Shown here piece by piece: positions 1 through 6,119 of a DNA stretch of 64,000 nucleotides. The stretch is from positions 3,435,501-3,499,500 of the forward strand of contig NZ_JACMTR010000002.1 of NCBI RefSeq assembly GCF_014267175.1, given 5' to 3'. Under the pieces are notes generated by a model, which saw only the letters and a program-made list of their open reading frames with translations, was not told the origin of the DNA and searched no databases. A program made the translations under genes and the position numbers. How positions within the stretch are numbered: position 1 is the first letter of the stretch; every line of letters starts with the position of its first letter. Origin of the DNA: Pseudonocardia sp. C8. Lineage in GTDB: Bacteria; Actinomycetota; Actinomycetes; Mycobacteriales; Pseudonocardiaceae.

Positions 1-470
1 CGATGCTGCGGCCGCACCTGTCCGCGCGCTTCGACACCGAGGTGCTCTACCTGCACGGTGGCACCCCGAAGAAGCGCCGCGACGAGATGGTGGCCCGGTT
101 CCAGGCCGACGGCGGGCCGTCGCTGTTCCTGCTCTCCCTCAAGGCCGGGGGCACCGGGCTGACGCTGACCGCGGCCAACCACGTCGTCCACCTGGACCGG
201 TGGTGGAACCCGGCGGTCGAGGACCAAGCCACCGACCGGGCGTTCCGGATCGGGCAGAAGCGCTCGGTGCAGGTGCGCAAGTTCGTCTGCCCGGGCACCG
301 TCGAGGAGCGGATCGACACGCTGGTGACCTCGAAGCGGTCGCTGTCCGAGATGGTCGTGACCGACGGGGAGGACTGGCTGACCTCGCTGTCCACCACCGA
401 GCTGCGCGAGGTGTTCGCGCTCGGGTCCGGCGCCGTCGCGGACTCCGAGGAGGGCGATCCCGATGAGTGA
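1..470 (+). CDS. SNF2-family helicase, C-terminal end (partial)
   Basis: This is the 3' end of a SWI2/SNF2-type DNA-dependent ATPase; the start lies left of the window. The visible ~156 residues are the end of the second RecA-like lobe: an [14 protein letters not shown] motif (motif V) followed by [23 protein letters not shown] (motif VI, with the arginine-finger region RAFRIGQ). The short acidic tail ends in GDPDE. Its stop codon overlaps the next gene by 8 bp, so the two are translationally coupled. In actinobacteria such SNF2 proteins commonly sit beside a SWIM-zinc-finger protein, as here. The role (chromatin-like remodelling, repair or defence) cannot be told from the fragment. Confidence 0.9.
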   Translation, partial: MLRPHLSARFDTEVLYLHGGTPKKRRDEMVARFQADGGPSLFLLSLKAGGTGLTLTAANHVVHLDRWWNPAVEDQATDRAFRIGQKRSVQVRKFVCPGTVEERIDTLVTSKRSLSEMVVTDGEDWLTSLSTTELREVFALGSGAVADSEEGDPDE

Positions 471-1293
471 CCAGCCGTTCTGGGCGCAGGGCGACTACGT
501 GGGCGGCCGCCCGATCCGGGTCGAGGGCGGCATCCGGATCCATGCCGCGAAGGGAGCGGTGGCCCGCACCTGGTGGTCGGCCCGGTTCCTGTCGGTGCTG
601 GAGCAGCTCGGCGTCGGCGGGCGGCTGTCCCGCGGGAAGACCTACGCCCGGTCCGGGCAGATCGTGTCCCTCGACGTCGACGCCGGCGCGGCCGTCGCGC
701 TGGTGCAGGGCACCCGGCCGCAGCCCTACCGGGTCCGGATCGGGCTGCGCGTCTGGGACAAGCCGGAGTGGCGCCGGGTGGAGGAGGCGCTCGCCGCCGA
801 CGCCTGGTACGCGGCCGCGCTGCTCGCCGGGACGGTCCCACCGGAGATCGAGGAGCTGCTCGACGGCCTCGGGCTGTCGCTGTTCCCGGCGGCCGGCACC
901 GACCTGTCACAGGACTGCACCTGCCCGGACGCCACGGTGCCCTGCAAGCACCTCGCCGCCGTGTTCTACGTGCTGGCCGAGCGCTGCGACACCGACCCGT
1001 TCACGTTGCTCACGCTGCGCGGCCGGGACCGCGGCACCCTGCTGGAGCGGCTGCGCGAGGAACGCGACCGGGCCGCCGGGGCCACCGCGCCGTCCGGGCC
1101 GGCCGCGCTGGCCGACCTACTCGACGACTTCTGGACCGCCCCGGTGGGGGGCACCGCTCCGCCGCGCCCGCCCGAGACCGAGCCGGACGCCGTGCTGGAC
1201 CAGGTGCCGGAACCGTCGCTGCGGGCGGGCGCGGACACGCTGACCGACCTGCTGCGGCCCGTCTACCGGGCGCTGGTGCACCCCGACCGGTGA
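463..1293 (+). CDS. SWIM zinc finger protein
   Basis: A 276-residue protein starting at the ATG that overlaps the helicase stop by 8 bp. It carries a SWIM-type zinc motif near residues 150-161 ([12 protein letters not shown], i.e. CxC..CxH), followed by helices typical of the family. SWIM domains bind DNA or protein. The N-terminal half ([14 protein letters not shown]...) matches the conserved region seen in SWIM proteins paired with SNF2 helicases. The pairing and overlap suggest a two-protein complex, the SWIM protein perhaps recruiting the ATPase to DNA (inference). The tail is Pro/Glu rich and low in complexity. Confidence 0.85.
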   Translation: MSDQPFWAQGDYVGGRPIRVEGGIRIHAAKGAVARTWWSARFLSVLEQLGVGGRLSRGKTYARSGQIVSLDVDAGAAVALVQGTRPQPYRVRIGLRVWDKPEWRRVEEALAADAWYAAALLAGTVPPEIEELLDGLGLSLFPAAGTDLSQDCTCPDATVPCKHLAAVFYVLAERCDTDPFTLLTLRGRDRGTLLERLREERDRAAGATAPSGPAALADLLDDFWTAPVGGTAPPRPPETEPDAVLDQVPEPSLRAGADTLTDLLRPVYRALVHPDR

Positions 1294-1362
1294 CGGGTGC
1301 GGGCGCGCGCCGGCCCCTCGGTGGCCGCCGCCCCGGCCGCCCACCGGTCATGGGTGCCGCGA

Positions 1363-1530
1363 GCCGGGGTCGTCGGCCCGCGGATCAGGGGTCCGGATGA
1401 GCCGGGTCGTGAGCCCACCGAGCACGGGTGCCGGAGAGCCGAGTCGCGAGCCCACCGAACATGAGTGCCGGAAAGCCGAGTCGCGAGCCCGCCGAACAGG
1501 GGTGACGGCACACCGGGTCGCCAGCCGGCG
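1363..1530. repeat. 37-bp intergenic tandem repeat, about 4.5 units
   Basis: Units begin at 1363, 1401, 1438, 1475 and 1512 (period 37-38 bp). Each starts GCCGRGTCGYGAGCCC and continues with CCGARCANGRGTGCCG. The array fills the gap between the SWIM gene and the converging doxX gene. The open frames across it on both strands are an artefact of the period and composition. No function is evident; units at the edges are more diverged than the middle ones. Confidence 0.8.
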
Positions 1531-1531
1531 G

Positions 1532-2002
1532 TCACGGGGCGTCGCGGCCGACGAGCCGGGTCGCGAGCCGCCGGTCCAGCGCCGCAGCCCCGGGGCCCGC
1601 CCACAGCACGTACAGCATGACCACCAGCAATGCCGGGGCGAGGCCGAGGTGGACCGGGCCGCCCACCCTCACCCCCGCGGTGGCGATCGCACCGATCATG
1701 TTGAGTCCCAACCCGAGCGCCGCGAGGCGAGTGCCCAGGCCGAGGACCAGCATCAGCCCGGCGCCGAGCTCGAGGACGCCGACCAGGTACACGAGCAGGC
1801 TCGACGCGGGGAACCCGAAACGGACGAACTCGGCGAGCTCGTGCTCGTGGAGCAGGAACTTCAACAGCCCCATGAGCACGAACATCAGCCCTGCGAGGAC
1901 GCGGAGCACCGCGGTCGCGGTGGCTGCCCGTCCGGCGACACGGTCCCGGACGAACGCCCGCCCGGCGCGGTGCCACGGGGCGTCGTGCTGGTGCTGGGTC
2001 AT
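1532..2002 (-). CDS. DoxX family membrane protein
   Basis: A 156-residue integral membrane protein of the DoxX family with about four transmembrane segments (around residues 30-50, 68-90, 95-115 and 122-140) and the typical TAVLRVLAGLMFVLMGLLKF start of the fold. DoxX proteins are small inner-membrane proteins linked to redox or detoxification complexes in some actinobacteria; the substrate here is unknown. ATG at 2002. An IdeR-like box lies about 130 bp upstream (2131-2149) and a perfect hairpin (2051-2086) falls in the intervening leader, which suggests iron-linked transcription with a structured leader (inference). Confidence 0.85.
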   Translation of the reverse strand: MTQHQHDAPWHRAGRAFVRDRVAGRAATATAVLRVLAGLMFVLMGLLKFLLHEHELAEFVRFGFPASSLLVYLVGVLELGAGLMLVLGLGTRLAALGLGLNMIGAIATAGVRVGGPVHLGLAPALLVVMLYVLWAGPGAAALDRRLATRLVGRDAP

Positions 2003-2050
2003 GGGACGTCCTCACCGAGAGGGTCCCAGCGTACGAGGCCCGGGAAGGGA

Positions 2051-2086
2051 ACGGCCCGGCCGCTGTGGTCGAGGCGGCCGGGCCGT
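2051..2086. terminator. Perfect 13-bp-stem hairpin, copy 1
   Basis: ACGGCCCGGCCGC pairs perfectly with GCGGCCGGGCCGT around the 10-nt loop TGTGGTCGAG. There is no U-tract, as is usual in high-GC actinobacteria. The same 36 nt, loop included, recur at 2551-2586. For the doxX transcript from 2128 this copy would be in the 5' leader; for a transcript reading through the repeat array leftwards it would be a terminator. Confidence 0.6.
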
Positions 2087-2130
2087 GATTCCCGAACTGA
2101 CGCGCCGCTCCCACCACGAAGCGACACGAC

Positions 2131-2149
2131 TCAAGTTAGCCTAACCTCA
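2131..2149 (-). promoter_or_regulatory. IdeR/DtxR-like iron box before doxX
   Basis: The 19-mer TCAAGTTAGCCTAACCTCA matches 16 of 19 positions of the mycobacterial IdeR consensus TWAGGTWAGSCTWACCTWA. On the minus strand it contains a TAGGCT -10-like hexamer (2138-2143), so a bound repressor would block the doxX promoter. The site sits in a locally AT-richer patch. There is no credible gene to the right on the plus strand, so doxX is the probable target. Confidence 0.6.
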
Positions 2150-2228
2150 TCGAAACCGTCAAGGGTTCCGACCGACCGGCGCGCCGGCTCGCACGTGCCC
2201 GGACGATGCACCCACCGCCGGCACCGGA

Positions 2229-2539
2229 GTCGATCAGCGCGTTCCTGCCGCCGCCAGGGCGAGAACGCCCTACTCGGCGCCCGCCCCGCAGTCGATCAGC
2301 GCGGATCCGCCGCCGCCAGGGCGACAACGCGCCACTCGACACCCACCCGCGAAGTCGATCAACACGACCACGCCCCCAACAGGGCCAGAACGCGCCGCTC
2401 ACCGCCCAACCCCGAGTCGATCAGCACGAAACCGCCCCCACCAGGGCAACAACGTGCGACTCGGCGCCCGCCCCACCGTCGATCAGCACGAATCCGCCCC
2501 CACCAGGCCGACAACGTGCGCCTCACCCCGCCCGACCGC
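2229..2539. repeat. 62-bp hairpin tandem repeat, array A (5 units)
   Basis: GTCGATCA marks the start of units at 2229, 2291, 2354, 2416 and 2478 (spacing 62, 63, 62, 62). Each unit continues GCRCG..., a C-rich run, GGGC-ACAA and CGYGC. In the last two units GCACG faces CGTGC; in the second GCGCG faces CGCGC, so an outer stem is kept by paired changes. Related arrays lie at 26760-27040 (inverted) and 50779-51060. The 2003-2638 gap otherwise holds only the two hairpins and the iron box; open frames through the array (for example 2206-2595) are repeat artefacts. Confidence 0.85.
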
Positions 2540-2550
2540 CGGAGCGAGGG

Positions 2551-2586
2551 ACGGCCCGGCCGCTGTGGTCGAGGCGGCCGGGCCGT
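2551..2586. terminator. Perfect 13-bp-stem hairpin, copy 2
   Basis: Identical over all 36 nt to the hairpin at 2051-2086 and exactly 500 bp from it. It lies about 50 bp beyond the stop of the leftward DUF3817 gene, where a terminator would be expected. Confidence 0.65.
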
Positions 2587-2638
2587 GGTCGGTGAGCCGG
2601 TGCACCGCTCGAGGCGGCCGCCCGGCTCGGAGCGCGGG

Positions 2639-2968
2639 TCAGCGGGCCGGCTCGGCCCGGACCGCGTCGAGCCGGCCGGACCGGGCCGCGTGCCGCTCGA
2701 ACCAGATCGTGGTCAGTGGCGGGATGCTGGCGAGCAGCCCGACCACGAGGGTCCGCAGGTCCCAGCGGAACAGCCGCGCCGCCCACAGCGTCACGAGCAC
2801 GTAGGCGACGAACAGCGCCCCGTGGATCGGGCCGAAGACCTGTACCCCGACCTCGCTGACCGCCAGCACCCACTTGACGAACATCCCGGCCAGGAGCCCC
2901 GTCCAGGAGGCGGCCTCGGCGATCGCGACGGCCCGGAACACCCGGGCGACGGTGAGGGGGTCGTTCAT
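2639..2968 (-). CDS. DUF3817 domain integral membrane protein
   Basis: A 109-residue membrane protein with three predicted transmembrane helices (about residues 8-30, 42-65 and 72-92). The FRAVAIAEAASWTGLLAGMFVKW start and the GPIHGALFVAYV motif are typical of DUF3817 proteins of actinobacteria and firmicutes. Function is unknown for the family. ATG at 2968. It is followed by the second perfect hairpin and stands alone. Confidence 0.85.
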   Translation of the reverse strand: MNDPLTVARVFRAVAIAEAASWTGLLAGMFVKWVLAVSEVGVQVFGPIHGALFVAYVLVTLWAARLFRWDLRTLVVGLLASIPPLTTIWFERHAARSGRLDAVRAEPAR

Positions 2969-3149
2969 GACGGTGGGTTCCTCCGGGCGGGGATCGGGGG
3001 ACGGGTGCCGGCTCCACTCTGCCGCATCCGCCCCGACGAACTTCTACTGGGTGTCGAAATGGCGCGTGCGAGATGAGTTCCGGTCCCGTCCTCGGTCGTC
3101 CCCGGTGAAACGGCCCGCCACCGCGGGCCCGAGCTGCCCGGGAGGCATC

Positions 3150-3731
3150 GTGACGATCGACCTGACCCCCACCACCCGCGCTGTGGCCGCCGTCGTCACC
3201 GGCATCGGGGACGACCAGCTCGACCGGTCGACGCCCTGTACCGGCATGACGGTGGCCGCCCTGCTCGACCACCTGCACGGCCTGGCCCACGCGTTCCGGC
3301 TCGCCGCCGAGAAGGCGCCCGAGGCCCTGGAGACCGCGCCGCGCGCGGACGCCGCCCACCTGGAGCCGGACTGGCGCACCGCGATCCCGGCCCGGCTCGA
3401 CGCCCTTGCCGACGCCTGGCGCGACCCGTCCGCCTGGACGGGCATGACCGCCGCCGGCGGGATCGAGCTGCCCGGTGAGGTGGCCGGCACGGTCGCCCTC
3501 GACGAGCTGGTGCTGCACGGGTGGGACCTCGCCGTCGCCACCGGCCAGGACTTCACTCCTGACGACGACGCCGTCGGCGCCGTTCTCGGGTTCACCGAGT
3601 CCATGTCCGCACCCGGCCAGGAGGCCTCCCGGGAGGGCCTGTTCGGCCCGGTCGTCCCGGTGCCCGAGGACGCGCCCGCGTTCGACCGGGCGCTGGGCTT
3701 CAGCGGCCGTGATCCGCAGTGGAAGCCCTGA
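3150..3731 (+). CDS. TIGR03086-type DinB-fold metal-binding protein
   Basis: A 193-residue protein starting at GTG 3150, chosen because GGAGG lies at 3141-3145 and because similarity begins at MTIDLTP. The family is related to mycothiol-dependent maleylpyruvate isomerase: a four-helix DinB-like bundle that binds a divalent metal through histidines, here His41/His47 (LLDHLHGLAHAF) and the later LDELVLHGWDLA histidine. Mycothiol is the likely thiol partner in this lineage, but the reaction of this member is not known. It is monocistronic; a short AT-richer segment before it probably holds its promoter. Confidence 0.8.
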   Translation: MTIDLTPTTRAVAAVVTGIGDDQLDRSTPCTGMTVAALLDHLHGLAHAFRLAAEKAPEALETAPRADAAHLEPDWRTAIPARLDALADAWRDPSAWTGMTAAGGIELPGEVAGTVALDELVLHGWDLAVATGQDFTPDDDAVGAVLGFTESMSAPGQEASREGLFGPVVPVPEDAPAFDRALGFSGRDPQWKP

Positions 3732-3767
3732 ACGGCCGGCGCTGTCTCCACCGATCGAGCGTGGGTT

Positions 3768-3791
3768 CCATGCCGGATCGGTGATCAGCGC
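3768..3791. repeat. Single copy of the CGGATCG-TGATCA intergenic motif
   Basis: The 24 bases from 3768 read CCATGCCGGATCG then GTGATCAGCGC. They match 21 of 24 positions of 10068-10091 (CCACGCCGGATCG then CTGATCACCGC). Both are intergenic, and the core resembles the reverse complement of the head of the 62-bp arrays. Confidence 0.45.
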
Positions 3792-3847
3792 CCGCGGTAC
3801 TCTGAGCAGCTCCGGCGCTGCCCGGGCGTCCGGTGTCGGAGGGGGTC

Positions 3848-4825
3848 GTGACCACACGGATCTGGTTCACCGCCGACGACCTCGCCCGCACCCGGATCGC
3901 CGCGCCGGATCCGTTCGCGGAGACCCTGCTCAGCCTGGTCCCGCTGCGCGGCGGGCCGCACCCCGAGTGGCGGCGGCGCGTGTGCCCGCAGCTGTCCCGG
4001 CCGTTGCGCCTGCTCGCCGGGATGCATCCCCGGCCCGGGTTGCTGCTGGACCTGGAGAGCGTCGCCGGCCCGGTCCGGACGCTGGACGAGGGGCTGGACG
4101 CGCTGCTCGGCGCCGGCCGCACCGTGTGGGACGCCGAGATCGAGTCCTTCGCGCAGGCCAACGGGACGGTCCCGCCGGGCCTGCGCCCTCTCCTGCCCGC
4201 CGCGGGACGAGCGCCGCGCGAGCTCGCGTCCGCGGTACGCGCCTACCACGACGTCGCGGTCGGTCCGTACTGGCGCCGGCTGCGCGAGCACCTGGAGACC
4301 CAGCGCGAACGGGCCGGGCGGCTGGTCCGTGACGGCGGCGTCGAGGGCCTGTTCACCGGCCTGGACGTGCCCGGGCTCCGGTGGCGTCCGCCGGTGCTGG
4401 AGGTGCGGGACGCCGGCAACCGCCCCGACCGGGACGTCCAGCCCGGGGGTCGCGGGCTGCTGGTCCGCCCGACGGCGTTCATCGCGCATGCCCAGCACTC
4501 CCGGGACCTCAGCGGTCGGCGGCCCGATCTGCTGATCTACCCCGCTCCACCGCCCGCGCCGGCCGGGGCGTTCTGGGCGACGCCGGGCGACCGCGCGCTG
4601 GCCGGCCTGCTCGGCGCGACCCGCGCCCGGGTCCTCGCTGCGGCGGCCGGTGGCGCCAGCAGCGGCGAGCTGGCCCGCCGGGCCGGGACCGCGCCGTCGT
4701 CGGCGAGCGAGCACGCCCGCGCGTTGCGTGCGGCCGGGTTGCTGCGCACCGAGCGGCACGGCGGCGCCGTGCGGCACGACCTGACCGATCTCGGCCTGCG
4801 GCTCCTGGACCGGGACGGGGCCTGA
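3848..4825 (+). CDS. ArsR-type winged-helix transcriptional regulator
   Basis: A 325-residue regulator. GTG 3848 is preferred over GTG 3833 because GGAGGGGG (3838-3845) precedes it at good distance. The C-terminal ~80 residues form an ArsR-like winged helix (TRARVLAAAAGGASSGELARRAGTAPSSASEHARALRAAGLL), and the first ~230 residues form the extended N-terminal domain seen in large actinobacterial ArsR-like regulators that probably binds a ligand. No metal-binding Cys cluster is apparent, so it is unlikely to be a metal sensor. A -10-like TACTCT is at 3798-3803. The next genes run the same way behind a hairpin at 4832-4853. Confidence 0.8.
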   Translation: MTTRIWFTADDLARTRIAAPDPFAETLLSLVPLRGGPHPEWRRRVCPQLSRPLRLLAGMHPRPGLLLDLESVAGPVRTLDEGLDALLGAGRTVWDAEIESFAQANGTVPPGLRPLLPAAGRAPRELASAVRAYHDVAVGPYWRRLREHLETQRERAGRLVRDGGVEGLFTGLDVPGLRWRPPVLEVRDAGNRPDRDVQPGGRGLLVRPTAFIAHAQHSRDLSGRRPDLLIYPAPPPAPAGAFWATPGDRALAGLLGATRARVLAAAAGGASSGELARRAGTAPSSASEHARALRAAGLLRTERHGGAVRHDLTDLGLRLLDRDGA

Positions 4826-4831
4826 CCTGCA

Positions 4832-4853
4832 CCTTTCGGGCCAGCTCGAAAGG
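4832..4853 (+). terminator. Short hairpin between regulator and reductase
   Basis: CCTTTCG and CGAAAGG form a perfect 7-bp stem around an 8-nt loop directly after the regulator stop. It is weaker than other terminators in the window. Confidence 0.4.
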
Positions 4854-4890
4854 CATGGCGGGTGCGGTACCGCGGTCGCACGCTGTCGTC

Positions 4891-5445
4891 ATGACAGCGA
4901 GCACCGGGCGGATCACCGCCGGACTGATGACCACGCTCGACGGTGTGGCCGACAAGCCGGAGACGTGGCAGGCGCCCTACTTCGACCCGGGCATGGGAGC
5001 GATGATCGGCGCGCAGCTCGCGGCGGCCGACGTCCTGCTGCTGGGCCGGCGCACCTACGAGGAGTTCGCCGGCTACTGGCCGCACACGACGCCGTCAGCC
5101 AACCCGATGGCCGAGCGGATGAACACGATCCCGAAGCTCGTCGCCTCCACCACGCTCGGCGGCACCGCGTGGCAGCCGGCAACGGTCGTCGGAGAGGACC
5201 TGGGCGACGCGCTGCGCCGGTGCACCGGGCGCGGCGAGACCGTCCAGGTCACCGGCAGCATCTCGCTGGTGCAGTGGCTGCTGCACGCCGGCCTGCTCGA
5301 CGAGCTCGCGATCATGGTGCACCCGCTGACCGTGGGCGCCGGCCGCCGGCTGTTCGACGGCGCCGGACCCCGCGCCTTCTCCCTGCACGACACCCGTGCC
5401 TTCGCGTCCGGGGTCGTCGCCCTCACCTACCGGGGCGCGTCGTGA
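4891..5445 (+). CDS. Dihydrofolate reductase-fold (RibD C-terminal-like) protein
   Basis: A 184-residue member of the dihydrofolate-reductase / RibD C-terminal family: GLMTTLDGVADKPE at the start, LLLGRRTYEEFAGYWP in the middle and VTGSISLVQWLLHAGLLDEL as the NADPH-binding GS motif. These are NAD(P)H-dependent reductases of unknown substrate in actinobacteria, not a main FolA. ATG 4891 is preceded by CACGCT six bases before the codon, so it may be leaderless. It is the first of four overlapping genes to 10026. Confidence 0.8.
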   Translation: MTASTGRITAGLMTTLDGVADKPETWQAPYFDPGMGAMIGAQLAAADVLLLGRRTYEEFAGYWPHTTPSANPMAERMNTIPKLVASTTLGGTAWQPATVVGEDLGDALRRCTGRGETVQVTGSISLVQWLLHAGLLDELAIMVHPLTVGAGRRLFDGAGPRAFSLHDTRAFASGVVALTYRGAS

Positions 5446-6119
5446 ACCGCCATCCCGCACCGGTCCGGCACGCCACCGCGCCGGCCACCCGGACGCTGCT
5501 GGCCTGCGGCGTCGTCGCCGGCCCGCTGTTCCTGGTCGCCGCGTTCGTGCAGGCCTTCGCCCGCACCGGGTTCGACCTGCGCCGGCACCCGTTCAGCATG
5601 CTCAGCCTGGGCGAGCTGGGCTGGGTCCAGATCACCAACTTCGTCGTCGTGGGGTTGCTGTTCATCGCCTGCGCAGCCGGGATGCGGCAGGTGCTGCGCG
5701 GACACCCCGGCGGCAGCTGGGGGCCGGTGCTCGTCGGCGTCTTCGGGGTGGCGCAGGTCGCGGGCGGCGTGTTCGTCGCCGACCCGGCGCTGGGCTTCCC
5801 GGCCGGCACCGGCGACGGTCCGCCGGCCTCCCTCAGCTGGCACGGCATCATGCACGGGCTCGCCTTCGCGGTGGGGATGCTCGCGCTGGTCGCTGCGTTC
5901 GCCGTGTTCGCGCGGGTCCTCGCCGCCGCCGGTGACCGCCTCCGGGCGCGGTTCAGCCTGGCGGCCGGCGTCGTGTTCGTCGTGCTCGGCGGGACCGGTG
6001 CCGGGGTGGGTGACTGGCGGTTCGTCGCCGTCGCCATCGCCGTCGGATGGTCGTGGGCGGCGTGGGTCGCCCACCGGCTGCGGTCCCCCGGACCGTCCGG
6101 GCGACCGGGACGGCGGTGA
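5442..6119 (+). CDS. DUF998 membrane protein
   Basis: A 225-residue protein starting at GTG 5442, which shares GTGA with the preceding stop. Six transmembrane segments are visible. The features TGFDLRRHPFSMLSLG, then a GGVFVADPALGFP loop and LSWHGIMHGLAF are the conserved blocks of DUF998. The HPFSMLSLG loop and the SWHGxxH motif face the outside in models of the family; no activity is established. The overlap at both ends places it in the operon with the reductase, the peptidase and the exporter. Confidence 0.85.
   Translation: MNRHPAPVRHATAPATRTLLACGVVAGPLFLVAAFVQAFARTGFDLRRHPFSMLSLGELGWVQITNFVVVGLLFIACAAGMRQVLRGHPGGSWGPVLVGVFGVAQVAGGVFVADPALGFPAGTGDGPPASLSWHGIMHGLAFAVGMLALVAAFAVFARVLAAAGDRLRARFSLAAGVVFVVLGGTGAGVGDWRFVAVAIAVGWSWAAWVAHRLRSPGPSGRPGRR

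Noticed and set aside
2206-2595. Plus-strand open frames through the 62-bp array A
   Set aside because: The frame repeats because the DNA repeats; there is no ribosome site, and the same array elsewhere is in another phase.
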